This document shows, piece after piece, positions 18,584 through 26,439 of a stretch of 64,000 nucleotides of DNA. Below the pieces are notes generated by a model. It was given only the letters and a program-made list of their open reading frames with translations. It did no database searches and was not told the DNA's origin. The stretch is from Butyrivibrio sp. X503 (lineage in GTDB: Bacteria > Bacillota > Clostridia > Lachnospirales > Lachnospiraceae). The stretch covers positions 248,001-312,000 of the forward strand of contig NZ_RAIQ01000001.1 in assembly GCF_003625475.1 (NCBI RefSeq), in the 5' to 3' direction. Within the stretch, counting starts at the first letter, position 1; every line of letters begins with the position of its first letter. The position numbers were made by a program, and so were the translations under genes.

Positions 18584-18650
18584 AACTATCACTCCTTTGT
18601 ATCATTTCAGTATATGTACGCTATCTGACTCCATTTATCGTACAAAATAA

Positions 18651-18679
18651 AGTTTAATTCCGGGGGAACCAAAAGTCAA
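18651..18679 (-). promoter_or_regulatory. Putative sigma-A promoter of htpG
   Basis: TTGACT (18679-18674), a 17-bp spacer and TAAACT (18656-18651) on the minus strand, 68 bp before the start codon. The CIRCE operator ends 7 bp upstream of the -35 box, close enough for a bound repressor to block polymerase. Confidence 0.6.
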
Positions 18680-18686
18680 TAAAAAA

Positions 18687-18713
18687 TTAGCACTCGTTCA
18701 TCGCGAGTGCTAA
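18687..18713 (-). promoter_or_regulatory. CIRCE operator (HrcA site) that also forms a terminator-like hairpin
   Basis: An exact consensus CIRCE, TTAGCACTC-N9-GAGTGCTAA. It lies between the prsA-like gene (stop 11 bp away) and the htpG promoter. On the minus strand the repeat extends to a 10-bp stem with a 7-nt loop and is followed at once by six T's, the form of a rho-independent terminator for the upstream gene. Heat-shock repression by HrcA is established for this operator; the terminator role is inferred. Confidence 0.93.
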
Positions 18714-18724
18714 CAAAATGTTTT

Positions 18725-19771
18725 TTATTTATCTTTCTTGAAATGTTTCTGGTAAACATCCATAAGTCCGGTAGTAGTCACATTTTCATCATCCACAAGA
18801 CTGACCGAATCCCAGAGCTTTTCATTGAGCTGCTTACTGAGTCCTGCGACAAATGTATCGTACTGCTGCCCGAAGACTTCTCTTTTACGTTCGGCGACGA
18901 TCTTGACCTTGTTGGCTTCCGTCTCTTCTCTGTTGAAAGTACTGATGCACTTGATGATCACGTAGCCATCCTCGGCTTCTACAATGTCACTGACCTCTTC
19001 TGTTCCAAGAGCAAACGCAGCTTCTTCATACGCGGCGTCCATATCCCCCTTGCCAAAAGAGATTGTTCCTTCGTCGGCCTCATTGTACTCAGCCATGGTT
19101 TCCTCAAAGCTTGCTCCCTCTGAAAGAATTTTCTTAATCTCCTCAGCTTTATTTTTCGCCTTTGCCTTGGCGGCATTGTCATAGCTCTCTTTTTTGCCGG
19201 AAGCATCAAGGGTATAGGTCTTAATAAGAATCTGCTCGACTGTGATCGTCCTCGCCTCGTCGTCACTGATTTCGGGATTGATATCCCTGATTATGTAGTC
19301 GTAAAGCTTGTCGGCAAGCGCATGTTCTTTATATATCGCTGTGATGTCTTCAACGGTAATGTTGTTCATCGCCTTTTTGTCGGCATCCGAAAGAGTCTCA
19401 TAATACTCTTTTGCCGCGTCTGCAGCCAGCTTTTCCTCAGACTCATCAAGCTCTATTTCCATCTCTTTTGCCAAAAGATTCATCGCTTTTATCTGAGCGA
19501 TCTTGGCAAGCACAGAGTCTTTTAACCTGTCTTCGACCGTTCCGCTGTCCGTCTCGGAATTCCAGATATCTGTACCGAATGTGCTCTCATAACCCTCCTG
19601 CATATTGACAAGATATGCCATAGCCTCGGTCAGAGTACACACAGCCGTTTCTATTCTAAATACCTGATTGTCGGTAAAGCCGGTCGTAAAAACAACCCTC
19701 TGCTCCGACAAGTCGCCGCATCCTGTAAGTAGCATAACCGCAAGGAGCAGCACCGCACAAAATCTTCTCAT
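18725..19771 (-). CDS. PrsA-like peptidyl-prolyl isomerase lipoprotein
   Basis: A 348-residue foldase of the outer membrane face. The signal peptide ends in a lipobox (LLTGC, Cys18). Residues about 30-175 form a SurA/PrsA-type helical chaperone region, and 175-290 a parvulin (PpiC) rotamase domain (ITVEQILIKTY ... GKGDMDAAYEEAAFAL ... VEAEDGYVIIKC). The usual second active-site segment is shortened, so isomerase activity is not certain. The C-terminal 50 residues are helical. GGAG precedes the ATG. The role is folding of secreted proteins. Position next to the heat-shock gene htpG fits a protein quality-control neighbourhood, although the CIRCE/terminator probably separates the two transcripts. 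Confidence 0.82.
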   Translation of the reverse strand: MRRFCAVLLLAVMLLTGCGDLSEQRVVFTTGFTDNQVFRIETAVCTLTEAMAYLVNMQEGYESTFGTDIWNSETDSGTVEDRLKDSVLAKIAQIKAMNLLAKEMEIELDESEEKLAADAAKEYYETLSDADKKAMNNITVEDITAIYKEHALADKLYDYIIRDINPEISDDEARTITVEQILIKTYTLDASGKKESYDNAAKAKAKNKAEEIKKILSEGASFEETMAEYNEADEGTISFGKGDMDAAYEEAAFALGTEEVSDIVEAEDGYVIIKCISTFNREETEANKVKIVAERKREVFGQQYDTFVAGLSKQLNEKLWDSVSLVDDENVTTTGLMDVYQKHFKKDK

Positions 19772-19795
19772 TATAAATCTCCGTAAAATAATAAT

Positions 19796-19827
19796 TAAGG
19801 GAGCAAAGAATTAACTTTGCTCCCTTA
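19796..19827 (-). terminator. Terminator of the leuA-araC gene
   Basis: A 13-bp stem (core AAGGGAGCAAAG / CTTTGCTCCCTT) with a 6-nt loop lies 19 bp after the stop codon. On the minus strand it is followed by an AT-rich, T-rich run. Confidence 0.8.
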
Positions 19828-19846
19828 GTATATCATATCCCGCAAC

Positions 19847-21838
19847 TTACCTGGTACTTCTGTACTGAACAGGTGTCATTCCGTACTTTTTCTTAAAGAG
19901 TCTGTTGAAGTGCTCAACGTTCTGATAACCTGCTGCCTCCGCAACTTTCTCAATCTTCATGTTGCCGTTTCTAAGGAGAGTGCTTGCCTTGTTAAGTCTG
20001 ATCCTCTTGACGTTGTCTCCGAATGTCATGCCTGATTTTTCCTTGATGAACTTGGAAAGATAAGGCTTGGACAAATAGAACTGTCTTGAGAGATCATCCA
20101 AAGTAACTGTGAGGTAGTTCTCCTGGATATAGTTCATTATAGTATTGATGCGCTCGTCCTTGGCTTCTTTACTGTTTCTAACAGCATCGATCTGGTTAAC
20201 TGCGATAACAAGAGCATTTACGGATGACATGATAACGTCTTCGTCGATTCCCACGCCCCAGAACTTCTTGCCCTTGCAAGTAATTCCGACATAAGTGCAA
20301 GCCTTGGAGGATGAACCTCTTGAAAGCGCATGCTCTTCATAGGTTGAAAGTTCGTAGCTGATGTTGAAGTACTGTTTGATCGCATTGCTTACTGCATCGA
20401 GACGACCGTTACCGTTGGCTTCAACAACATGCTCGTTATCAAAGTGCATTATCTTAACTTCCGCAAGAATTCCGTCTACCTTCTTGAAAGTACAATCGGT
20501 AATTCTGAATACGTAGTTGTTGTGAACGTACTTATCTTCAAATACCTGATAGATTCTTGCAGGTGAAAGCTCTGCATGCTCTCTGTCGGAAATATCCTTG
20601 ATGGTATAGCTGATATCAGCCTGCATCTCCTTGGGAACCATCATGCCATAGTTGGTCTTAAGGATATAGCTTACGCCGCCCTTACCTGACTGGCTGTTGA
20701 TACGGATAACGTCTCCGTCGTACTCTCTTCCGAGATCCTTGGGATCGATGGGAAGATAAGGAACTGACCAGATACCATTGTCCTTCTTCTGCTCGTGCCA
20801 AGAGAAGCCCTTGGAAATAGCATCCTGATGTGATCCGGAGAAAGCAGTGAACACGAGCTGTCCCGCATAAGGCTGTCTCTCATAGACACGCATTCTTGTA
20901 AGTCTCTCATAAGTCTCAGCGATCTTCATGATCTTGCTGAAATCAAGTCCGGGATCAACACCGTGTGAATACATGTTGAGTGCAAGCGTAACGATATCAA
21001 CGTTACCTGTTCTCTCACCGTTTCCGAAAAGAGTTCCCTCAATTCTGTCAGCACCTGCAAGGCATCCAAGCTCCGCATCACTTACACCTGTTCCTCTGTC
21101 ATTGTGAGGATGAAGTGAAAGAGTTACGGCTTCACGATACTTGAGGTTCTTGCTGATATATTCAACCTGTGTTGCAAACACATGAGGCATTGCGATCTCT
21201 ACGGTTGTAGGAATATTGATAACAACCTTGTTCTCTTTGGTAGGCTTCCAAACATCAAGAACTGCGTTGCAGACTTCCACAGCGTAATCTACTTCTGTTC
21301 CGGGGAAGCTTTCGGGTGAGTATTCAAAAGAGAAATTACCCGTAGTCTCTTTTGCCAGCTTATCAAGAAGCTTAGCGCCGTCAATGGCGATCTTCTTGAC
21401 TTCTTCCTTGCTCTTTTTGAAGACCTGCTCTCTCTGAGCTACGGAAGTTGAGTTGTAAAGATGGATGATGGCTCTGGGTGCTCCCTGAACGGCTTCGAAA
21501 GTTCTTTTGATAATGTGCTCTCTTGCCTGTGTGAGAACCTGAACCGTAACGTCATCGGGAATCATGTTCTTCTCGATAAGAGTTCTCGCAAATTCAAACT
21601 CTGTCTCCGATGCTGCGGGAAAACCGATCTCTATCTCTTTAAATCCAAGCTTAACCAGCATGGTAAAAAACTCAAGCTTTTCATCGAGGCTCATGGGCTC
21701 GATAAGTGCCTGGTTACCGTCTCTTAAGTCTACGCTGCACCAGATGGGCGGATGATCCACATAATCCTTCTTAACCCAATCGTATGTGCATTTGGGCGGC
21801 ATAAAATACTGACGCTGATATTTCTCGAAATTTTTCAT
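19847..21838 (-). CDS. leuA: 2-isopropylmalate synthase fused to an AraC-type DNA-binding domain
   Basis: One uninterrupted 663-residue frame with three parts. Residues 25-320 are the DRE-TIM barrel of 2-isopropylmalate synthase: DLRDGNQA (37-44), HPHNDRG (243-249) and NGERTGN (273-279) hold the catalytic and metal-binding residues. Residues about 440-555 are the LeuA dimer domain, which binds leucine for feedback inhibition. Residues about 561-663 are a full AraC helix-turn-helix pair: DDLSRQFYLSKPYLSKFIKE is the first, and VAEAAGYQNVEHFNRLFKK followed by YGMTPVQYR is the second with the classic AraC end. The enzyme makes the first committed step of leucine synthesis. Long-form LeuA normally ends near residue 560. 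No other leu gene is adjacent. AAGGAG precedes the ATG. A leucine-responsive regulator is inferred. Confidence 0.93.
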   Translation of the reverse strand: MKNFEKYQRQYFMPPKCTYDWVKKDYVDHPPIWCSVDLRDGNQALIEPMSLDEKLEFFTMLVKLGFKEIEIGFPAASETEFEFARTLIEKNMIPDDVTVQVLTQAREHIIKRTFEAVQGAPRAIIHLYNSTSVAQREQVFKKSKEEVKKIAIDGAKLLDKLAKETTGNFSFEYSPESFPGTEVDYAVEVCNAVLDVWKPTKENKVVINIPTTVEIAMPHVFATQVEYISKNLKYREAVTLSLHPHNDRGTGVSDAELGCLAGADRIEGTLFGNGERTGNVDIVTLALNMYSHGVDPGLDFSKIMKIAETYERLTRMRVYERQPYAGQLVFTAFSGSHQDAISKGFSWHEQKKDNGIWSVPYLPIDPKDLGREYDGDVIRINSQSGKGGVSYILKTNYGMMVPKEMQADISYTIKDISDREHAELSPARIYQVFEDKYVHNNYVFRITDCTFKKVDGILAEVKIMHFDNEHVVEANGNGRLDAVSNAIKQYFNISYELSTYEEHALSRGSSSKACTYVGITCKGKKFWGVGIDEDVIMSSVNALVIAVNQIDAVRNSKEAKDERINTIMNYIQENYLTVTLDDLSRQFYLSKPYLSKFIKEKSGMTFGDNVKRIRLNKASTLLRNGNMKIEKVAEAAGYQNVEHFNRLFKKKYGMTPVQYRSTR

Positions 21839-21922
21839 AATATACTCACTCCTTAAGCCTGAAATTGATGTAATTTAAACTAATATGATTAATATAGTTC
21901 ATTTTTGTTGATGAATATTATG

Positions 21923-21942
21923 TTATCACAAATTTGCACAAA
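21923..21942 (-). promoter_or_regulatory. Tandem TTTGTG repeat upstream of leuA-araC
   Basis: In the 201-bp gap before leuA-araC the minus strand reads TTTGTGCAAATTTGTGATAA: two TTTGTG units exactly 10 bp apart, one helical turn. AraC-family proteins often bind direct repeats, so this is a candidate autoregulatory site. The evidence is pattern only. Confidence 0.25.
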
Positions 21943-21990
21943 TAAAACATACCAAAATTAATCTCTTTTATTGATCTATTTTAATATTAT

Positions 21991-22019
21991 AGCCCGCATA
22001 GCGGCCAACCATGCGGGCT
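21991..22019 (-). terminator. Terminator of the thi operon
   Basis: A 9-bp GC-rich stem (AGCCCGCAT / ATGCGGGCT) with an 11-nt loop lies 21 bp after the thiC stop. The following minus-strand run is AT-rich rather than pure T, so efficiency may be modest. Confidence 0.7.
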
Positions 22020-22039
22020 TATAAGTGTCAGTATTCAGC

Positions 22040-23347
22040 TTATCCCAGAATATCTACGTATTCTCCCTCAAGTGCTTTATTCATGCTGCGTACGGCGCAG
22101 AATTTGCCACACATAGAACATGTGTCATCAAACTCGGGAGATCTGTCGTCACGGATCTTTTTGGCCGTCTCGGGATCGAGTGCGCACTCCCACTGCTTAT
22201 CCCAATCAAGGACTCTTCTTGCATCGCCCATAGCGTTGTCTCTGTCCATTGCGTGAGGGATCTTCTTAGCGATATCAGCGGCGTGAGCTGCGATCTTGGA
22301 CGCGATGATGCCCTGCTTAACGTCATCGACATTGGGAAGAGCAAGGTGCTCAGCGGGTGTAACGTAGCAAAGGAAGGCTGCTCCCGAAGCTGCTGCGATG
22401 GCACCGCCAATAGCTGATGTGATGTGGTCGTAGCCGGGTGCGATATCGGTAACAAGGGGTCCGAGTACATAGAAAGGAGCACCCATGCAGATAGTATTCT
22501 GGATCTTCATGTTGGCTTCGATCTGATCCATAGGAACGTGTCCGGGACCTTCTACCATAACCTGTACGTCTTTTTCCCAAGCTCTCTTTGTGAGTTCTCC
22601 GAGTCTTACAAGCTCTTCTATCTGGCAAACATCACTTGCATCGGCAAGACAGCCGGGTCTGCACGCATCGCCGAGTGATATGGTAACGTCATATTCTCTG
22701 CAGATCTCAAGAATCTCATCATAATATTCATAAAAAGGATTCTCGTTTCCGGTCATGCACATCCAGGCAAATACGAGCGATCCGCCTCTTGAAACGATGT
22801 TCATCTTTCTCTTGTGCTTCTTGATCTGCTCGATTGTCTTTCTTGTGATTCCGCAGTGAAGAGTCACAAAGTCAACGCCATCCTGCGCATGAAGCCTTAC
22901 TACATCAATGAAGTCCTGTGCTGAAAGTGTGGCAAGATCTCTCTGATAGTGGATAACACTGTCGTAGATAGGTACTGTTCCGATCATAGCGGGACATGAT
23001 GATGTGAGCTTCTGTCTAAAGGGCTGTGTGTTTCCGTGGCTTGAAAGATCCATGATGGCCTCGGCTCCCATGTTTACAGCCGCCATAACCTTCTCCATCT
23101 CAATATCGTAGTCCTTGCAGTCTCTAGATACTCCAAGGTTTACGTTTATCTTGGTGCGGAGCATTGAGCCTACTCCTTCGGCGTCAATGCACTTATGATT
23201 TTTGTTTGCGGGGATAGCGATCTTTCCCTCAGCCACTAGTGCTCTGATAAACTCCGGCTCGCGGTACTCCTTCTTTGCTACCGTCTCCATCTCCTTGGTG
23301 ATAATACCTTTTCTTGCTGCATCCATCTGTGTTGCATAGTTTCTCAT
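22040..23347 (-). CDS. thiC: Phosphomethylpyrimidine synthase ThiC
   Basis: A 435-residue radical-SAM-type enzyme that rearranges aminoimidazole ribotide to hydroxymethylpyrimidine phosphate, the pyrimidine half of thiamine. Diagnostic stretches include [42 protein letters not shown] and the C-terminal cluster motif CSMCGKFC (Cys410, 413, 417). The spacing is CX2CX3C, one residue shorter than in E. coli; I believe this is usual for the short clostridial/archaeal form, which also lacks the large N-terminal domain. It is the last gene of the thiW-thiM-thiE-thiD-thiC operon. AGGAG precedes the ATG. Confidence 0.97.
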   Translation of the reverse strand: MRNYATQMDAARKGIITKEMETVAKKEYREPEFIRALVAEGKIAIPANKNHKCIDAEGVGSMLRTKINVNLGVSRDCKDYDIEMEKVMAAVNMGAEAIMDLSSHGNTQPFRQKLTSSCPAMIGTVPIYDSVIHYQRDLATLSAQDFIDVVRLHAQDGVDFVTLHCGITRKTIEQIKKHKRKMNIVSRGGSLVFAWMCMTGNENPFYEYYDEILEICREYDVTISLGDACRPGCLADASDVCQIEELVRLGELTKRAWEKDVQVMVEGPGHVPMDQIEANMKIQNTICMGAPFYVLGPLVTDIAPGYDHITSAIGGAIAAASGAAFLCYVTPAEHLALPNVDDVKQGIIASKIAAHAADIAKKIPHAMDRDNAMGDARRVLDWDKQWECALDPETAKKIRDDRSPEFDDTCSMCGKFCAVRSMNKALEGEYVDILG

Positions 23348-23407
23348 CTCTACCTTCTCCTGTTTCTCTTTTTCTATTTGATAAATCCAAAAACTTGGAA
23401 ATCAATT

Positions 23408-24187
23408 TCAAATGTTGACTGTATGATCAAGCGGACCCGAGCCCTTGCCAAGATTTAGTCCCGATGCGATCGCATCCGAGATATAAGACTTGGCATTTCT
23501 TATTGCATCTTCAAGGCTCTTTCCAAGCGCCAGGTTTGATGCTATCGCGCTTGATAATGTGCATCCCGTTCCGTGAGTGTTGCTGCTTTCAATTCTTTTT
23601 CCTTCAAACCAGGTAAGCTTCCCCTCATCAAAAAGAACATCGCTGGCATCTTCTATGCTGTGTCCGCCCTTTATTAAAACCGCGCAGCCATACTTTGTTC
23701 CAAGCTCCTCTGCTGCCTTTTCCATTTCTTCTCTTGTTGTTATAGACAGCCCCGTGAGTGCCTGCGCCTCAGGTATATTCGGCGTTATAACACGACTTAT
23801 GGGAAAAAGATATTTCGCCATTATTTCAGCTGTCTCATTTTTCATAAGGCTGCTGCCGCTTGTAGCTACCATTACAGGATCAAGCACAAGATTTTCAACT
23901 TTGAACTTGGTCAGTTTTTCATGAACAACCTTCACCTGCTCTGCGCTCGGGAGCATTCCGATCTTGGCCGCATCGCACGGAATATCCGATAAACACGCTT
24001 CTATCTGCTGCCCGAGAAATTCGGGAGTAGACTCCATTATCGCCGTAACCCCTGTTGTATTCTGCGCCGTAAGAGCAGTTATTGCAGTCATTCCGTAAAC
24101 CTTATGCGCGGTCATCGTCTTAAGATCCGCCTGTATTCCTGCTCCGCCGCTACTGTCACTTCCCGCTATCGAAAGAACTACTTTCAT
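23408..24187 (-). CDS. thiD: Hydroxymethylpyrimidine (phosphate) kinase ThiD
   Basis: A 259-residue ribokinase-fold kinase that phosphorylates HMP and HMP-phosphate to HMP-diphosphate. It shows the usual start SIAGSDSSGGAGIQADLKT, the LDPVMVATSGS segment and the anion-hole motif THGTGCTLSSAI near the C-terminus. The start at 24187 is chosen over one six codons earlier because GAGAGGTG stands just before it. It lies 20 bp after thiE and before thiC. Confidence 0.96.
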   Translation of the reverse strand: MKVVLSIAGSDSSGGAGIQADLKTMTAHKVYGMTAITALTAQNTTGVTAIMESTPEFLGQQIEACLSDIPCDAAKIGMLPSAEQVKVVHEKLTKFKVENLVLDPVMVATSGSSLMKNETAEIMAKYLFPISRVITPNIPEAQALTGLSITTREEMEKAAEELGTKYGCAVLIKGGHSIEDASDVLFDEGKLTWFEGKRIESSNTHGTGCTLSSAIASNLALGKSLEDAIRNAKSYISDAIASGLNLGKGSGPLDHTVNI

Positions 24188-24207
24188 AAAACACCTCTCA
24201 TACATTT

Positions 24208-24843
24208 TTATCGCAGCTTATCTATTGCCTCTACCAGCTCCCGCGAGGCCTTCCTTGGATCATCTGCTTTCATGATCGCGGAGACCACGCAAACTCCCGC
24301 GATCGGAATTCCTTTCAAAACACCGAGATTGTCCTTGTTAAGTCCGCCGATCGCATTGGCAGGAATCGGAACCGCATTGCATATATCATTAAGAGTATCC
24401 GTTGAAGTAAGCACGGTCTTAACCTTGGTCGTTGTCGGATAGATCGCACCGACTCCGAGATAATCAGCACCCGCCTTGTACGCTGCAACCGCCTGCTCTA
24501 CAGTCTTGGTTGTTGCACCTACTATCTTGTCTTTTCCAAGAATCTTTCTTGCCGTCTCGACAGGCATATCATCTCTTCCCACATGCACTCCGTCGGCGCC
24601 CGTCGCAAGAACAACATCGACTCTGTCATCTACAACCAGAGGAACATTATGCTTTCTCGTTATTTCAAGCGCCTTACTCACAAGGTCTATGTATTCGGCT
24701 GTTGTCTTGTTCTTTTCTCTTATCTGTACAAAAGAAACACCGCCCTCGATTGCTTCTTCAAGAGCCTTAAGAAACTCTTCTTCGCTCTTTCCGTCGCTGT
24801 TTGTGACAAGATAGAGCTTTAGCTGTTTTCTGTCTAAACCCAT
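24208..24843 (-). CDS. thiE: Thiamine-phosphate synthase ThiE
   Basis: A 211-residue TIM-barrel enzyme that joins HMP-diphosphate and hydroxyethylthiazole phosphate into thiamine phosphate. QIREKN, DDRVDVVLATGADGVHVGRDD, GATTKT, GVGAIYPTTTK and AIGGL are the conserved pyrophosphate- and substrate-binding segments. Its start overlaps the thiM end by 10 bp, with AAGAAGG before the ATG, so translation is coupled. Confidence 0.96.
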   Translation of the reverse strand: MGLDRKQLKLYLVTNSDGKSEEEFLKALEEAIEGGVSFVQIREKNKTTAEYIDLVSKALEITRKHNVPLVVDDRVDVVLATGADGVHVGRDDMPVETARKILGKDKIVGATTKTVEQAVAAYKAGADYLGVGAIYPTTTKVKTVLTSTDTLNDICNAVPIPANAIGGLNKDNLGVLKGIPIAGVCVVSAIMKADDPRKASRELVEAIDKLR

Positions 24844-25619
24844 GTAACCTTCTTCCTCTCTTCAATGATGTCGTCATCTATTTCCGCAATGGCGTCAAAC
24901 AAACGCATCAGGAACATATCTCCCTTGGCGTTTTCACCGCTTATTCCAAAACCGGCCGTCGCATTTATAATAGAATCAATACTTGTATCTATTGAGAAAA
25001 AGCTTGCGCACACGGCTCCAAGCATGCATCCCGTTCCCGTGATGCTGCCCAGCTTTTTTGTACCGTTCTCGATCAGTGCTGTTTTAGCTCCGTCCGTCAC
25101 TATATCTTTTTCACCGCTTGCAAGGACTGTAACCCCTTGCTTCCTTGCAAGCTCTTTTGCCATATCAAGTATCTCTTCAAATGTAAGTTTTTTATCCGCA
25201 TCCACTCCGGATGATTTGTAAGTCTCATCCAAAAGAGCTCGTATCTCCGAGTAGTTGCCTTTAATCAGCAACGGTACTTTGGGATTTCTTTTTCCGAGCA
25301 GTTCATTTACAGTCGCTCTTCTAAGCTCAGAACACGCATCCCCAACCGCATCTATTACGATCGGGATTTCTTTTTTCATAGCTTCGTCGTACGAGAGCTT
25401 AATAGCTTCAAGCCTGTCTCTCGTTATGTTTCCGAAGTTGAGTAAAAGAGCTTTCGCACTCGCCGTTATATCACAAACCTCATCCGGATGCTCTGCCATG
25501 ATAGGGCGCGCCCCCAATAAAAGCACAGCGTTCGCACACTGCATTATCGAAATCGGATTCGTGATGCAGTGTATAAGCGGTGATTGTTCTTTAAGTTTTT
25601 TGCAGATATCTAATCCCAT
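24834..25619 (-). CDS. thiM: Hydroxyethylthiazole kinase ThiM
   Basis: A 261-residue kinase that salvages the thiazole half of thiamine. It has HCITNPISI near the N-terminus, MAEHPDEV, VIDAVG, KGNYSEI and the nucleotide-site motif GSITGTGCMLGA. No thiG, thiH, thiS or thiF is present in the window, so the operon appears to make the pyrimidine de novo (ThiC) and to salvage the thiazole (ThiM); other loci could still encode thiazole synthesis. It starts 2 bp after thiW ends. Confidence 0.96.
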   Translation of the reverse strand: MGLDICKKLKEQSPLIHCITNPISIMQCANAVLLLGARPIMAEHPDEVCDITASAKALLLNFGNITRDRLEAIKLSYDEAMKKEIPIVIDAVGDACSELRRATVNELLGKRNPKVPLLIKGNYSEIRALLDETYKSSGVDADKKLTFEEILDMAKELARKQGVTVLASGEKDIVTDGAKTALIENGTKKLGSITGTGCMLGAVCASFFSIDTSIDSIINATAGFGISGENAKGDMFLMRLFDAIAEIDDDIIEERKKVTWV

Positions 25620-25620
25620 A

Positions 25621-26166
25621 TCATGAAACCTTCTCAGTATTTTTTTTCACTTCATCAGTGCCGTTTAAACTGTCTTGAATTTTTCTGAGCATTCCGGTCG
25701 CAGCAAGTCTTTTAAGAAGGAGGTACGCGATGCTGCCTCCTATAAGTGTTCCCATGATAAAAGAGGGAACATAAAAGAAAAGTGTCAGTCCTTCTTTTCC
25801 CCAGAGATATGTCATAACGGGGTATGATACGATCGCGCCGATGATTCCCGTTCCGATTATCTCACCAAGAACAGCTGCAATGATCTTCCCTTTTGAAACC
25901 TTGTATAGGATTCCGGAAAGCGTCGCTCCAAACACAGCTCCCGTAAGAGCAAGTGGGGGAATTCCCATTGTCATCATTCTGATGATACCGATGAGAACCG
26001 CGCATATAAGCGCGTAAACAGGTCCCATAAATACAGCGCATGTGATGTTGATAAGATGCGCCATCGGGCACATTCCCTCAACTCTAAGGATCGGAGAAAT
26101 AACAACTCCGAGCGCTACAAACATTGCCAGTGTTACCATTTTGAGCAGTACTTTTGAATTCTTCAT
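25621..26166 (-). CDS. thiW: ECF-type substrate-binding membrane protein ThiW (thiazole precursor uptake)
   Basis: A 181-residue membrane protein with five to six helices. It matches the ThiW S-component family: MFVALGVVISPILRVEGMCPMAHLIN, then GPVYALICAVLIGIIRMM. ThiW is predicted to import the thiazole moiety, which fits its place directly before thiM. AAGGAGA precedes the ATG at 26166. It is the first gene after the riboswitch. Confidence 0.9.
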   Translation of the reverse strand: MKNSKVLLKMVTLAMFVALGVVISPILRVEGMCPMAHLINITCAVFMGPVYALICAVLIGIIRMMTMGIPPLALTGAVFGATLSGILYKVSKGKIIAAVLGEIIGTGIIGAIVSYPVMTYLWGKEGLTLFFYVPSFIMGTLIGGSIAYLLLKRLAATGMLRKIQDSLNGTDEVKKNTEKVS

Positions 26167-26241
26167 AAGAATCTCCTTCTGACGGGCCTGTAAATGCACA
26201 CCGGTACGTAAGCCGCATCAAGGAGCTTTCAGATTTTTTGC

Positions 26242-26275
26242 AAAAGAAAAGGAAGCTCCCGTCCGGTAAGCTTCC
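26242..26275 (-). terminator. Riboswitch-controlled attenuator of the thi operon
   Basis: On the minus strand GGAAGCT-N11-AGCTTCC is followed by TTTTCTTTT, 85 bp before thiW. Its 3' arm carries GACGGGAGCTT, the same 11 bases as the 5' strand of the riboswitch upstream. The 5' arm can therefore pair with either copy, giving a simple antiterminator/terminator choice. Confidence 0.85.
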
Positions 26276-26295
26276 GCATTAGTTTCCTATTATTT

Positions 26296-26383
26296 AAGGC
26301 ATCCCTACGTTGGCATTATCCAAATCAGGTTCTCGGTCGAAGGTCACACCTTCCTCTCAGCCTGTAATACAAGCTCCCGTCTA
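26296..26383 (-). promoter_or_regulatory. TPP riboswitch of the thiW-thiM-thiE-thiD-thiC operon
   Basis: The minus strand shows GACGGGAGCTTG, CAGGCTGAGAGG, GACCGAGAACCTGAT, TGGATAATGCCA and ACGTAGGGA in order, an almost textbook THI box. The terminator hairpin lies about 20 bp downstream, so control is predicted at transcription termination. This differs from the thiT riboswitch. Confidence 0.95.
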
Positions 26384-26404
26384 TAAAATTTTTATTCAAC
26401 TATG

Positions 26405-26433
26405 TTTATACACCATAGCGAAAGTAATTACAA
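26405..26433 (-). promoter_or_regulatory. Putative promoter of the thi operon
   Basis: TTGTAA, a 17-bp spacer and TATAAA on the minus strand; predicted transcription start is about 15 bp before the riboswitch. Confidence 0.6.
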
Positions 26434-26439
26434 TAGCAA

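Noticed and set aside
20000..20200. The AraC part of LeuA-AraC as a separate gene joined by error
   Set aside because: The frame is continuous, no start codon with a ribosome binding site is seen at the junction, and the linker is helical without a stop.
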